DNA from: Streptomyces lucensis JCM 4490
GTDB taxonomy: Bacteria > Actinomycetota > Actinomycetes > Streptomycetales > Streptomycetaceae
Direction: 5' to 3'
Assembly: GCF_014650035.1 (NCBI RefSeq)
Contig: NZ_BMUE01000001.1
Span: 62,001-126,000 of the forward strand
Length of the DNA: 64,000 nucleotides
This document shows positions 54,990 through 63,991 of this stretch, one piece after another. Both the position numbers and the translations under genes were made by a program. The number at the start of each line of letters is the position of its first letter. Within the stretch, counting starts at the first letter, position 1. The notes under the pieces were generated by a model. The model made no database searches, was not told where the DNA came from, and saw only the letters and a list, made by a program, of their open reading frames with translations.

Positions 54990-56681
54990 TCAGAACGAGA
55001 ACGGGATGTAGCAGGCGGCGGCGAGCACGACCGCGCCCCAGCCCAGCAGGGCCGGCTTGCGGTACCAGGCGTCGTCGCCGGGGGCGGGGGGCTCGGCCAT
55101 GCCGGGGGAGCGGGTGCCGTAGACCAGGCCCTGCAGCTCCTCGGCCGGCTTCGGCCTGGTGAACAGGGACACGGCGAACATGACGATCGCACCGGCGACG
55201 AAGCCGGCGATCGCGGAGACGAAGTTGGCGCCCTGGTCGGAGGGGAGCGAGATGATGCCCTTCTTGTAGAAGACGAAGTAGTTGACCATCGCGGTCACGG
55301 TGCCGGCGAGCAGTCCCCAGAAGCCGGCCTTGGCGGACGCCCGCTTCCAGAACATGCCGACGATGAAGACGACGAACATCGGCACGTTGAAGAAGGAGAA
55401 CAGCGTCTGCAGGTACGACATGATGTTCGAGAACGAGGACGCCAGGAACGCCGTGCCGATGGAGGCGCAGACGCCGATGACGGTGATCAGGCGGCCGAAG
55501 CGGACGTAGTACCCGTCCTCGCGGCCCGGCACCACGTACTTCTCCCAGATGTCGGTGGTGAACACCGTGTTGAACGACGAGACGTTCGCCGCCATGCCCG
55601 CCATGAAGGCCGCCAGCAGGCCGGTGACCGCGATGCCGAGCACGCCGTTGGGCAGCAGCTCCTGCATCAGGTAGGGGATGGCGTCGTTGTACTGGTAGCC
55701 GGAGCCGGCGGTGCCGAAGTTCGGGATGAGCGCGGCGGCGACCAGGCCGGGGATCATCACCAGGAAGACGATGAAGATCTTCGGGTAGGCGGCGATCAGC
55801 GGCGTCCGCTGCCCCGCCGACAGGTTCTTCGCGGACAGGGCGCGCTGCACCTCGGCGAAGTTGGTGGTCCAGTAGCCGAAGGACAGCACGAAGCCGAGGC
55901 CGAGGACGATGGTCAGCCAGTTGGCGCCGAGCGGGTTGGCGCTCCCGATGCCGGTGCCGCCCCAGGCGGTGGTGAAGTTCTGCCCGTGGGTGGCGGTGAG
56001 CTTGTCGGTCAGGCCGTTCCAGCCGCCGACCTTCTTCAGGCCGAGCACGGTGATCGGGATGAGGGCGGCGAGGATCACGAAGAACTGCAGCACCTCGTTG
56101 TAGATCGCCGAGGACAGGCCGCCCAGGGTGATGTAGGCGAGGACGAAGGCGCCGGCGACCACGATGGCCACCCACTGCGGCCAGCCGAGCAGGGCCTCGA
56201 CGACGATCGCGAGGGCGTAGAGGTTGACTCCGGCGATCAGGATGGCGGCGAACGCGAACAGGATCGAACTGAGCAGGTGGGCGGCCCGGTCGAAGCGCAG
56301 CAGCAGGAACTCGGGGACCGAGCGGACCTTGCTGCCGTAGTAGAAGGGCATCATCACCAGGCCCAGGAAGACCATGGCGGGGATGGCGCCGATCCAGTAC
56401 CAGTGCACGGTGTAGGCGCCGTACTGGGCGCTGTTCGCGGCCATGCCCAGGATCTCGGTGGCGGCCAGGTTCGCGGAGATGAAGGCCAGGCCGGTGATCC
56501 AGGCGGGCAGCGAGCGTCCCGAGAGGAAGAAGTCGAGGCTGGTCTTGACCGAGCGGCGGGCCGCGAAGCCGATGCCGAGCACGACGACGAAGTAGATCGC
56601 CAGGATCGTGTAGTCCAGCCAGTTGGTGGGGAGCCGTAGCTCCGCCGCCAAGTAGGTGTGGCCGTATGTGGGGGTTTGCAT
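54990..56681 (-). CDS. Sodium:solute symporter (SGLT/vSGLT-like, probable galactose)
   Basis: 563 residues with about 14 membrane segments. The LeuT-fold SSS hallmarks are visible: LDFFLSGRSLPAWITGLAFISANL, then TEILGMAANSAQYGAY, YITLGGLSSAIYNEVLQF and GYWTTNFAEVQRALSAK. It should import a sugar with Na+. Placement divergent from galTEK across a 179-bp regulatory region argues for galactose or a related sugar. The ATG at 56681 has only a weak ribosome binding site. Confidence 0.85.
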   Translation of the reverse strand: MQTPTYGHTYLAAELRLPTNWLDYTILAIYFVVVLGIGFAARRSVKTSLDFFLSGRSLPAWITGLAFISANLAATEILGMAANSAQYGAYTVHWYWIGAIPAMVFLGLVMMPFYYGSKVRSVPEFLLLRFDRAAHLLSSILFAFAAILIAGVNLYALAIVVEALLGWPQWVAIVVAGAFVLAYITLGGLSSAIYNEVLQFFVILAALIPITVLGLKKVGGWNGLTDKLTATHGQNFTTAWGGTGIGSANPLGANWLTIVLGLGFVLSFGYWTTNFAEVQRALSAKNLSAGQRTPLIAAYPKIFIVFLVMIPGLVAAALIPNFGTAGSGYQYNDAIPYLMQELLPNGVLGIAVTGLLAAFMAGMAANVSSFNTVFTTDIWEKYVVPGREDGYYVRFGRLITVIGVCASIGTAFLASSFSNIMSYLQTLFSFFNVPMFVVFIVGMFWKRASAKAGFWGLLAGTVTAMVNYFVFYKKGIISLPSDQGANFVSAIAGFVAGAIVMFAVSLFTRPKPAEELQGLVYGTRSPGMAEPPAPGDDAWYRKPALLGWGAVVLAAACYIPFSF

Positions 56682-56765
56682 GAGAACTCGCTTCGTTGCG
56701 CGAACTGATCAGTGCGGAACCTACGCCTTTACGTTCGGGATTTGAACACTTCTGATGGTGTTCTT

Positions 56766-56829
56766 TGTTTGATTGTGATGAGCCACGGGTGTTGTCGGGT
56801 TGTGATCTGTTATGTTTGATTGTGTTGAG
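56766..56829. promoter_or_regulatory. Direct repeats TGTTTGATTGTGwTGAG in the gal control region
   Basis: Copies at 56766-56782 and 56813-56829 match at 16 of 17 positions and are 47 bp apart in the space between the symporter and galT. They are T-rich, unlike the surrounding GC-rich DNA, and resemble DeoR-family operators. A shared sugar-responsive regulator of both transcription units is likely. Confidence 0.55.
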
Positions 56830-56860
56830 TGATTGGTGCGGGGGCTAGAAGGAGTCCGGC

Positions 56861-57922
56861 GTGAAGAAGACCTCGACCCGGCTGGCCGACGGCCGTGAGC
56901 TGATCTACTACGACCTCCGGGACGACATCGTGCGGGACGCCGCCGACCACCGCCCGCTGGACCGTACGGTCACCACCTCCGAGATCCGCCGCGACCCGCT
57001 GCTCGGCGACTCGGTCGCCGTCGCCTCGCACCGGCAGGGCCGCACCTACCACCCACCGGCCGACGAGTGCCCCCTGTGCCCCACCCGGGACGGGAGGCTG
57101 AGCGAGATCCCGGACTCCTCGTACGACGTCGTCGTCTTCGAGAACCGCTTCCCCTCGCTCGCCGGCGACTCCGGGCGCTGCGAGGTCGTCTGCTTCACCT
57201 CCGATCACGACGCCTCCTTCGCCGACCTCACCGAGGACCAGGCGCGACTGGTGCTGGACGCGTGGACCGACCGCACGTCGGAGCTTTCGCAGCTGCCGGC
57301 CGTCGAACAGGTCTTCTGTTTCGAGAACCGCGGTGCCGAGATCGGCGTGACCCTCGGCCACCCGCACGGACAGATCTACGCCTACCCGTTCACCACCCCG
57401 CGCACCGCGCTGATGCTCCGCTCGCTCGCCGCCCACAAGGAGGCGACCGGCGGGGACAACCTGTTCGACGACGTCCTGGCGCGGGAACTCGCCGGCGAGC
57501 GCGTCGTCCTTGAGGGTGAACACTGGGCGGCGTTCGTGCCCCACGCGGCGCACTGGCCGTACGAGGTCCACCTGTACCCCAAGCGTCGCGTGCCCGACCT
57601 GCTCGCGCTCGGCGAGGCGGCACGCACAGAGTTCGCCCAGGTCTATCTGGAACTGTTGAGGCGCTTCGACCGGATCTTCGGCACGGGTGAGCCTCCGACG
57701 CCCTACATCGCGGCCTGGCACCAGGCCCCGTTCGGCGCGTCGGCGGAGTTCGACGGGGTCACGCGCGACGACTTCGCGCTCCACCTCGAGCTCTTCACCA
57801 TCCGCCGTACTCCCGGCAAGCTGAAGTTTCTCGCGGGTTCCGAGTCCGGCATGAACGTGTTCATCAACGACGTGCCGCCGGAGCGCGCGGCCGAGCGACT
57901 GCGAGAGGTAGCGAGTTCATGA
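56861..57922 (+). CDS. galT: Galactose-1-phosphate uridylyltransferase
   Basis: 353 residues. The HPHGQ catalytic motif occurs in [12 protein letters not shown] (residues ~166-177), a Zn-type CPLCPT is at ~68-73, and ENRFPSL is present. It exchanges UDP between UDP-glucose and galactose-1-phosphate. The GTG at 56861 has AAGGAG well placed. It is the first gene of galT-galE-galK and ends in an ATGA overlap with galE. Confidence 0.95.
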   Translation: MKKTSTRLADGRELIYYDLRDDIVRDAADHRPLDRTVTTSEIRRDPLLGDSVAVASHRQGRTYHPPADECPLCPTRDGRLSEIPDSSYDVVVFENRFPSLAGDSGRCEVVCFTSDHDASFADLTEDQARLVLDAWTDRTSELSQLPAVEQVFCFENRGAEIGVTLGHPHGQIYAYPFTTPRTALMLRSLAAHKEATGGDNLFDDVLARELAGERVVLEGEHWAAFVPHAAHWPYEVHLYPKRRVPDLLALGEAARTEFAQVYLELLRRFDRIFGTGEPPTPYIAAWHQAPFGASAEFDGVTRDDFALHLELFTIRRTPGKLKFLAGSESGMNVFINDVPPERAAERLREVASS

Positions 57923-58881
57923 AGTACCTGGTCACGGGTGGCGCGGGTTACGTCGGCAGTGTCGTGGCCCAGCACCTGCTGGAGGCCGGACACGAGGTCA
58001 CCGTCCTCGACAACCTTTCCACCGGCTTCCGCGAGGGCGTGCCCGCCGGCGCCGCGTTCGTCGAGGGCGACGTCCGTGACGCCGCCAAGTGGCTCGACGC
58101 CTCCTACGACGGCGTGCTGCACTTCGCCGCCTCCTCGCAGGTCGGCGAGTCGGTGGTCAAGCCGGAGAAGTACTGGGAGAACAACGTCGCCGGCAGCATG
58201 GCCCTGCTCGGCGCCATGCGCGAGGCGGGCGTGCGCACGCTGGTGTTCTCCTCCACGGCGGCGACCTACGGCGAACCGGAGCAGGTCCCCATCGTGGAGA
58301 GCGCCCCGACGCGGCCGACCAACCCCTACGGCGCCACCAAGCTCGCCGTCGACCACATGATCACCAGCGAGGCGAACGCCCACGGCCTGGCGGCCGTCAG
58401 CCTGCGCTACTTCAACGTGGCCGGCGCCTACGGCGCGTACGGTGAGCGGCACGACCCCGAGTCGCACCTGATCCCCCTGGTCCTCCAGGTCGCCCAGGGC
58501 CGCCGCGACGCGATCTCCGTCTACGGCGACGACTACCCGACCCCGGACGGCACCTGCGTGCGCGACTACATCCACGTCGCGGACCTCGCCGAGGCCCACC
58601 TGCTGGCCCTGCGGGCCGCCCGGCCGGGCGAGCACCTGATCTGCAACCTCGGCAACGGCAGCGGCTTCTCCGTCCGCGAGGTCGTCGAGACCGTCCGCAA
58701 GGTCACCGGCCACCCGGTCCCCGAGGTGGTCGCCCCGCGCCGCGGCGGCGACCCGGCGGTCCTGGTCGCCTCGGCGGACGCCGCCCGCGGGAAACTGGGC
58801 TGGAACCCGTCCCGCGCGGACCTCGCGGGCATCGTCGCGGACGCGTGGACGTTCGCGCAGAGCATCGCGAGGGAGCAGTAG
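57919..58881 (+). CDS. galE: UDP-glucose 4-epimerase
   Basis: 320 residues. The NAD motif is GGAGYVGS (residues ~7-14), the catalytic Ser/Thr and YGATK (Tyr, Lys) lie at ~135-140, and [17 protein letters not shown] is the SDR-e C-terminal block. It interconverts UDP-galactose and UDP-glucose. The ATG overlaps the galT stop, and the stop abuts galK. Confidence 0.95.
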   Translation: MKYLVTGGAGYVGSVVAQHLLEAGHEVTVLDNLSTGFREGVPAGAAFVEGDVRDAAKWLDASYDGVLHFAASSQVGESVVKPEKYWENNVAGSMALLGAMREAGVRTLVFSSTAATYGEPEQVPIVESAPTRPTNPYGATKLAVDHMITSEANAHGLAAVSLRYFNVAGAYGAYGERHDPESHLIPLVLQVAQGRRDAISVYGDDYPTPDGTCVRDYIHVADLAEAHLLALRAARPGEHLICNLGNGSGFSVREVVETVRKVTGHPVPEVVAPRRGGDPAVLVASADAARGKLGWNPSRADLAGIVADAWTFAQSIAREQ

Positions 58882-60048
58882 ATGGGGGCGTCAGTGGGGG
58901 CACAGCAGGTCGCGGAGCGCTTCGCCGAGCTGTACGGCGACCGGCCGGAGGGAGTGTGGGCGGCGCCGGGCCGGGTCAACCTGATCGGCGAGCACACCGA
59001 CTACAACGACGGCTTCGTCATGCCGTTCGCACTGCCGCACCAGGCCGTCGCGGCCGTCTCCCGCCGGGACGACGGGGTGCTGCGCCTGCACTCGGCGGAC
59101 ATCGGGGGCGGCGTCACCGAACTGTCCCTGGACACGCTCGCCCCCGGCGTCGACCGGGAGTGGACGGCGTACCCGGCGGGCGTGGTCTGGGCCCTGCGCG
59201 AGGCGGGCCACGCGGTCACCGGCGCCGACGTCCACCTCGCCTCCACCGTCCCCACCGGCGCGGGCCTGTCCTCCTCGGCGGCCGTGGAGGTCGTCACCGC
59301 CCTCGCGCTGAACGACCTCTTCGGCCTCGGGCTCCAGCCCTGGAAGCTGGCCCGCCTGTGCCAGCGCGCCGAGAACGTCTACGTCGGCGCGCCCACCGGC
59401 ATCATGGACCAGACGGCGTCGGCGTGCTGCGAACAGGGCCACGCGCTCTTCCTCGACACCCGGGACCTGTCCCAGCGGCAGATCCCCTTCGACCTCGCGG
59501 CCGAGGGGCTGCGCCTGCTGGTGGTCGACACCCAGGTCAAGCACGCGCACAGCGGCGGCGAGTACGGCAAGCGCCGGGCCGGCTGCGAGAAGGGCGCGGC
59601 CCTGCTCGGCGTCGACGCCCTCAGGGACATCCCCTACGCCGGCCTGGACGCGGCCCTCGCCCGCCTGGGCGACGAGGAGGAGGTCGTCCGCCTGGTCCGG
59701 CACGTCGTCACGGAGGACCACCGGGTCGAGCGGACCGTCGACCTGCTGCGCTCCGGCGAGACCCGCGCGATCGGCCCGGTCCTCACCGAGGGCCACGCCT
59801 CCCTGCGCGACGACTTCCGCGTCTCCTGCCCGGAACTGGACCTGGTCGTCGACACGGCCCTGTCGGCCGGCGCCCTGGGCGCCCGGATGACCGGCGGCGG
59901 CTTCGGCGGCTCGGCGATCGTCCTGACGGAGGCGACGGACGCAAACACCCTGACGAAGGCGATCCGGGAGGCCTTCACCTCCGCCGCCCTCCCGACCCCA
60001 CGGCTCTTCGAAGCCGTCCCCTCACCGGGAGCCCGCCGTCTGAGCTGA
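58882..60048 (+). CDS. galK: Galactokinase
   Basis: 388 residues, GHMP kinase. APGRVNLIGEHTDYNDGFVM is the galactokinase signature near residue 30, VPTGAGLSSSAAVEV the ATP loop, and MTGGGFGGSAI the C-terminal motif. It phosphorylates galactose at C1, the entry step of the Leloir pathway. The ATG follows the galE stop directly; a GTG at 58894 is possible. It completes the galTEK operon. Confidence 0.95.
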   Translation: MGASVGAQQVAERFAELYGDRPEGVWAAPGRVNLIGEHTDYNDGFVMPFALPHQAVAAVSRRDDGVLRLHSADIGGGVTELSLDTLAPGVDREWTAYPAGVVWALREAGHAVTGADVHLASTVPTGAGLSSSAAVEVVTALALNDLFGLGLQPWKLARLCQRAENVYVGAPTGIMDQTASACCEQGHALFLDTRDLSQRQIPFDLAAEGLRLLVVDTQVKHAHSGGEYGKRRAGCEKGAALLGVDALRDIPYAGLDAALARLGDEEEVVRLVRHVVTEDHRVERTVDLLRSGETRAIGPVLTEGHASLRDDFRVSCPELDLVVDTALSAGALGARMTGGGFGGSAIVLTEATDANTLTKAIREAFTSAALPTPRLFEAVPSPGARRLS

Positions 60049-60051
60049 CGA

Positions 60052-60495
60052 TCATCCCAGTCGCTTCGTCAGGGTGTACTCCGTGATGCCCGGGGGGTAA
60101 TCGGGGATCACGCAGACCACCTCGTAGCCCTGTCTGCGGTAGAAGTGCGGGGCCTGGAAGTCCCAGGTCTCCAGGCGGGACGCCGTGCAGCCGCGGTCGG
60201 TGGACGCGATGCGCTCGGCCTCCGCGAGGAGGCGGGAGCCGAGGCCCGTGCCGCGGTGGCGGGCGTCGACCCACAGGTAGGTGACGTGCAGCCACGTCGT
60301 CCAGGTGTGGCCGACCAGGCCGCCCGCCAGATCGCCGGCCGTGTCCAGGGCCCACACGTGGAGCGGGGCCTCGCGGGCGCCGGGTGTGCCGCGCAGGGCC
60401 GCCAGCACCGCGGACGCCGCCGTGTTGGTGTCCCGCAGCCGTGAGCGGAGCAGATCACGTCGGCCCTTGTCGACTTCCGCCTCAATACGAAACAT
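60052..60495 (-). CDS. GNAT family N-acetyltransferase
   Basis: 147 residues. YLWVDARHRGTGLGSRLLAEAER is the acetyl-CoA loop and WDFQAPHFYRRQGYEVV the C-terminal motif. The substrate is unknown. The ATG at 60495 follows a TATGGT -10 by 7 nt, so the mRNA is probably leaderless. It is convergent with galK, with only a 3-nt gap between the stops. Confidence 0.83.
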   Translation of the reverse strand: MFRIEAEVDKGRRDLLRSRLRDTNTAASAVLAALRGTPGAREAPLHVWALDTAGDLAGGLVGHTWTTWLHVTYLWVDARHRGTGLGSRLLAEAERIASTDRGCTASRLETWDFQAPHFYRRQGYEVVCVIPDYPPGITEYTLTKRLG

Positions 60496-60816
60496 GCGGC
60501 ACACCATAAACGCGTCGGACGGCCAGTTCCGTCAATCGGCTTCCGCTGCGTGCTCGCATCCGTACTCTGAGGTACGGCGCTGGTGGGGGCCGGCGCCGAT
60601 CAGGGGGCGAGACAGGCGGGTACGGCCCCCGCGGTGGGGGTAACAGTCTCCGCACGGCGGCGGCCGTGCGGCGGACGTCCCCACCGCCGGGTGCCGTGTC
60701 CGCGCGGTCGTCGTTCTCCGTACCTTTTTCGGGCCTTTCCGGACCGGCCGAGCGCCGGGGCCATCCGGACCTTGGGTATCCCCTGCTCCACGCGGAGCCT
60801 GGGGAAGGGGGTTGTG
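60496..60816. other. Intergenic region before the LuxR regulator gene
   Basis: About 320 bp. It holds the -10 box of the GNAT gene (60503-60508, minus strand) and a CCCCC-n5-GGGGG hairpin near 60628-60642. No convincing promoter for the LuxR regulator was identified and no further gene is seen. Confidence 0.5.
60503..60508 (-). promoter_or_regulatory. -10 hexamer of leaderless GNAT gene
   Basis: TATGGT on the minus strand, 7 nt from the ATG at 60495. Confidence 0.45.
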
Positions 60817-61587
60817 GTGCGCATCCGAGTCCTGGTCGTCGACGACCACCGCATCTTCGCCGAGTCGCTCGCCGCCGCCCTGGCCGCCGAGCCCGACGTC
60901 GACGTCTTCGCCGCCGGCAGCGGCCCGGCCGCGCTGCGCTGCCTGGAGCGCGCGGCCGCCGAGGGCCGCCGGTACGACGTGCTCCTGGCCGACGCCGACC
61001 TGGGCGGCGCGCTGCCCGGGGCCCGCCCGGCGGTGCCCGTGCAGGAGGGCGACGAGGAGGGACTGGTCGACGGGATCTCGCTGGTCACGGGGGTCAGGAC
61101 GGCCCAGCCCGGCGTACGGATCGTCGTCCTCGCCGAGAAGGACGACCCGCGCCGTGCGGCCCTCGCCCTGCAGGCCGGCGCCTCCGGCTGGGTCGCCAAG
61201 GACTGCTCGCTGGCCCGGCTGCTGACGGTCATCCGGGGGGTGCTGCGCGACGAGACCCATCTGCCGCCCGCCCTGCTCACCGGCGTGCTCAAGGAACTGA
61301 CCGCCGCCCGCAGGCACCGCAGTGAGAGCGAACGGCTCGTGGAGTCCCTCACCCCGCGCGAGCGGGAGGTGCTGCGCTGCATGGTCGCGGGACTCGGCCG
61401 CAAGGCGGTCGCCGAACGGCTGTTCCTCTCCCCGCACACCGTGCGCACCCACATGCAGAACGTCCTCGGCAAGCTGGGCGTCCACTCAACCCTGGCCGCC
61501 GTGGCACTCGCCCGCCGGGCCGGGGTGGGGCCGGCGGACCTGGGGCTAACCGGGGATGTTGTCGAACGGGGCGGTCAACTGGCGTAG
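60817..61587 (+). CDS. LuxR-type response regulator with enlarged receiver
   Basis: 256 residues. The receiver has Asp9-Asp10, phospho-acceptor Asp59 (YDVLLADADLGG) and Lys128 (WVAKD). About 20 extra residues (66-86, GARPAVPVQEGDEEG) lie between the acceptor strand and the next helix. The C-terminal LuxR domain is complete (LTPREREVLRCMVAGLGRKAVAERLFLSPHTVRTHMQNVLGKLG). No kinase gene is nearby. The GTG at 60817 has GGGGAAGGGGG upstream (a GTG at 60814 is possible). Its 3' end overlaps the convergent MarR gene by 42 nt. Confidence 0.87.
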   Translation: MRIRVLVVDDHRIFAESLAAALAAEPDVDVFAAGSGPAALRCLERAAAEGRRYDVLLADADLGGALPGARPAVPVQEGDEEGLVDGISLVTGVRTAQPGVRIVVLAEKDDPRRAALALQAGASGWVAKDCSLARLLTVIRGVLRDETHLPPALLTGVLKELTAARRHRSESERLVESLTPREREVLRCMVAGLGRKAVAERLFLSPHTVRTHMQNVLGKLGVHSTLAAVALARRAGVGPADLGLTGDVVERGGQLA

Positions 61588-62043
61588 CAGGGCCGCCAGT
61601 TCCGCGCGCTGGGCGTGGGACAGCTCGCCCAGGATCGCCCGCTCCTGCTTCAGCAGCCCGGCCAGGGCCTCGTCCGCGCGGTCCCGGCCCGTGCCGGTCA
61701 GCCGCACCAGCACGCCCCGCCGGTCGCTCGGGTCGGGCAGCCTCTCCACCAGGCCCTTCTTCGCGAGCCGGTCGATCCGGTTGGTCATCGTGCCCGAGGT
61801 GACCAGGGTCTGGGTCAGCAACTGGCCGGGCGAGAGCTGATAGGGCGTGCCCGCGCGCCGCAGCGCGGTCAGCACGTCGAACTCCCAGGGCTCCAGCTGG
61901 TGCTCGGCGAAGGCGAGCCGGCGCGCGCGGTCCAGGTGCCGGGCGAGTCTGCTCACCCGGCTGAGCACTTCCAGCGGCTCCACATCGAGGTCCGGGCGCT
62001 CCCGGCGCCACGCTGCGACCAGCCGATCGACCTCGTCCTCCAT
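61546..62043 (-). CDS. MarR family transcriptional regulator
   Basis: 165 residues. The winged-helix has EFDVLTALRRAG, QLLTQTLVTSGTMTNRIDRLAKKGLV (recognition helix) and PSDRRGVLVRLTGTG (wing). It likely represses itself and the divergent methyltransferase gene until a ligand binds. The ATG at 62043 follows TACACT by 7 nt, suggesting a leaderless transcript. Two 15-bp direct repeats lie in the divergent space. Confidence 0.87.
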   Translation of the reverse strand: MEDEVDRLVAAWRRERPDLDVEPLEVLSRVSRLARHLDRARRLAFAEHQLEPWEFDVLTALRRAGTPYQLSPGQLLTQTLVTSGTMTNRIDRLAKKGLVERLPDPSDRRGVLVRLTGTGRDRADEALAGLLKQERAILGELSHAQRAELAALLRQLTAPFDNIPG

Positions 62044-62050
62044 GGAGATC

Positions 62051-62056
62051 AGTGTA
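62051..62056 (-). promoter_or_regulatory. -10 hexamer of leaderless MarR gene
   Basis: TACACT on the minus strand, 7 nt before the ATG at 62043. Confidence 0.45.
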
Positions 62057-62074
62057 GTGGTTGTGTCGACGTGA

Positions 62075-62104
62075 AGTCTCTTGAGATCGAGTCTCTTGAC
62101 ATCG
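62075..62104. promoter_or_regulatory. Tandem 15-bp repeats, probable MarR operator
   Basis: AGTCTCTTGAGATCG and AGTCTCTTGACATCG stand head to tail between the MarR and methyltransferase genes. The second copy reads into TCTCTTGACATCGAGAT, an imperfect palindrome. A TAATAT -10 for the methyltransferase gene follows at 62108-62113. Confidence 0.55.
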
Positions 62105-62132
62105 AGATAATATGCCGAGGAGAGTGGTGGGC

Positions 62133-62957
62133 ATGACGAACCCCACCTGGGACCCGGGCCAGTACCTGCGTCACGCCGGACACCGCGCCCGCCCCTTCAC
62201 CGACCTGCTCGCCCGCGTCCCCGCCCTTCCCGCACAGCCGCCCGCCGGCCCGCCCCGCATCGCCGATCTCGGCTGCGGCCCCGGCAACGTCACCGTCCTG
62301 CTCGCCGAACGCTGGCCCACCGCCCGCATCACCGGCTACGACAACTCGCCCGAGATGCTCGACAAGGCCCACGTCGACCACGAGGGCCCCACCCCCGGCG
62401 GCGGCCGCCTCGACTTCGCCCACGCCGACGCCCGCACCTGGACCCCCGAGGAACCCCACGACCTGATCGTCTCCAACGCCACCCTCCAGTGGGTGCCGGG
62501 CCACCTCGACCGTTTCGCCGACTGGATCGCCGCCCTGAAACCCGGCGGCGCCCTCGCCTTCCAGGTCCCCGACAACATCGACGCCCCACTGCACGCCCTC
62601 ATGCGCGAACTGGCCGCCACCCCCCGCTGGAAGCCGCGCCTGGGCGACATCCTGCGCCGCACGGACTCCGTGCACACCCCCGGCGCCTACCTGGACCGCC
62701 TCGCCCGCCTCGGCTGCGTCACCGACGTCTGGCAGACGACGTACCTCCACGTCCTCCACGGCCCGGACCCGGTCCTGGACTGGGTGAAGGGCACCGGCCT
62801 GCGCCCCGCCCTGACCGCCCTCGCCGACGACCCCGAGGCCCGCGACGCGTTCGTCGCCGAGTACCGCGACCTGCTCCGCGAGGCCTACCCGGGCGCCGCG
62901 TACGGGACCGTGCTCCCCTTCCGGCGGCTGTTCGCCGTGGCCGTGAAGGAGGCCTGA
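62133..62957 (+). CDS. Trans-aconitate 2-methyltransferase-like SAM methyltransferase
   Basis: 274 residues. The SAM motif is IADLGCGPGNVTVLLAERWP, followed by GYDNSPEMLD. SNATLQWVPGHLDRFADW and LKPGGALAFQVPDN are Tam-family blocks, and WQTTYLHVLHG with DWVKGTGLRPAL is the C-terminal region. Tam methylates trans-aconitate, a toxic side product of the citrate cycle. It is divergent from MarR and followed by a glyoxalase-like gene 2 nt later. Confidence 0.85.
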   Translation: MTNPTWDPGQYLRHAGHRARPFTDLLARVPALPAQPPAGPPRIADLGCGPGNVTVLLAERWPTARITGYDNSPEMLDKAHVDHEGPTPGGGRLDFAHADARTWTPEEPHDLIVSNATLQWVPGHLDRFADWIAALKPGGALAFQVPDNIDAPLHALMRELAATPRWKPRLGDILRRTDSVHTPGAYLDRLARLGCVTDVWQTTYLHVLHGPDPVLDWVKGTGLRPALTALADDPEARDAFVAEYRDLLREAYPGAAYGTVLPFRRLFAVAVKEA

Positions 62958-62959
62958 GC

Positions 62960-63319
62960 GTGCTCGTCGCCGTCGACCACGTACAGCTGGCCGCGCCGCC
63001 CGGCTCCGAGGACGCCCTGCGGGCGTACTACGGCGGCGTCCTCGGCATGACGGAGATCCCCAAGCCGCCGGCGCTCGCCGCACGCGGCGGCTGCTGGTTC
63101 GAGGCCGGCTTCGTCCAGCTCCACCTGGGCGTCGAAACCTGCTTCCGCCCGGCGAAGAAGGCCCACCCGGGCCTGCGGGTGGCCGGGATCGAGGCCTACG
63201 CCGCCCGGCTCACCGCGCACGGAGCACCGGTCACCTGGGACGACGGCCTCCCCGGCCACCGCCGCTTCTACTCCGAGGACCCGGTGGGCAACCGGCTGGA
63301 GTTCCTCCAGCCGCGGTGA
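62960..63319 (+). CDS. VOC/glyoxalase-like protein
   Basis: 119 residues. AVDHVQLAAPPGSEDALRAYYGGVLGM starts the beta-alpha-beta fold, and RRFYSEDPVGNRLEFLQP ends it with the metal-ligand Glu. It probably acts as a metal-dependent lyase or dioxygenase, or a resistance binding protein. The GTG at 62960 has AGGAGG 7 nt upstream, 2 nt after the methyltransferase stop, so the two form one operon. Confidence 0.83.
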   Translation: MLVAVDHVQLAAPPGSEDALRAYYGGVLGMTEIPKPPALAARGGCWFEAGFVQLHLGVETCFRPAKKAHPGLRVAGIEAYAARLTAHGAPVTWDDGLPGHRRFYSEDPVGNRLEFLQPR

Positions 63320-63325
63320 GCCACG

Positions 63326-63991
63326 TCAGGCCTTGCGGTGCCCTATCAGCCGCGGCTTCGGCTCCAGCCCGTCCAGGCCGTGCCACGCCAGGTTCACCAG
63401 GTGCGCCGCCACCTCCGCCTTCTTCGGCCGGCGCACGTCCAGCCACCACTGCCCGGTCAGCGCGACCATGCCGACCAGCGCCTGCGCGTACAGCGGGGCG
63501 AGCTTCGGGTCGAAGCCCCGCGACTTGAACTCCCGACCCAGGATGTCCTCCACCTGCGTGGCGATGTCGGAGATCAGCGACGCGAAGGAACCCGTGGACT
63601 GGGGGATCGGCGAGTCACGGACCAGGATGCGGAAACCGTCCGTGTACTCCTCGATGTAGTCCAGCAGCGCGAACGCCGCCTGCTCGCACAACTCGCGGGG
63701 ATGACCGGCGGTCAGCGAGCCGGTCACCATGTCCAGCAGGCGCCGCATCTCGCGGTCCACCACCACCGCGTACAGTCCCTCCTTGCCACCGAAGTGCTCG
63801 TACACCACCGGCTTGGACACCCCGGCCTTCGCCGCGATCTCCTCCACCGACGTGCCCTCGAAGCCCTTCGCGGCGAAGAGGGTGCGACCGATCTCCAGCA
63901 GCTGCTGGCGGCGCTCGGCACCGGTCATACGCGTCCGGCGGGTCCGCCGCTGCTTGTCATTGCCCGGGTTGCTGCTGGAATCGGTCGCCAC
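63326..63991 (-). CDS. TetR/AcrR family transcriptional regulator
   Basis: 221 residues. The helix-turn-helix is GTSVEEIAAKAGVSKPVVYEHFGGKEGLY (residues ~46-74). The C-terminal domain (ELCEQAAFALLDYIEEYTDGFRILV) is that of TetR regulators of fatty-acid or acyl-CoA genes. The GTG at 63991 is nine bases from the window edge, so the ribosome binding site cannot be judged. It is convergent with the glyoxalase-like gene. Confidence 0.85.
   Translation of the reverse strand: MATDSSSNPGNDKQRRTRRTRMTGAERRQQLLEIGRTLFAAKGFEGTSVEEIAAKAGVSKPVVYEHFGGKEGLYAVVVDREMRRLLDMVTGSLTAGHPRELCEQAAFALLDYIEEYTDGFRILVRDSPIPQSTGSFASLISDIATQVEDILGREFKSRGFDPKLAPLYAQALVGMVALTGQWWLDVRRPKKAEVAAHLVNLAWHGLDGLEPKPRLIGHRKA

Noticed and set aside
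53760..56639. Plus-strand open frame of about 960 codons over the symporter
   Set aside because: It overlaps the LuxR gene in another frame and the antisense of the symporter; residues are Gly/Asp/His/Gln repeats without a fold.
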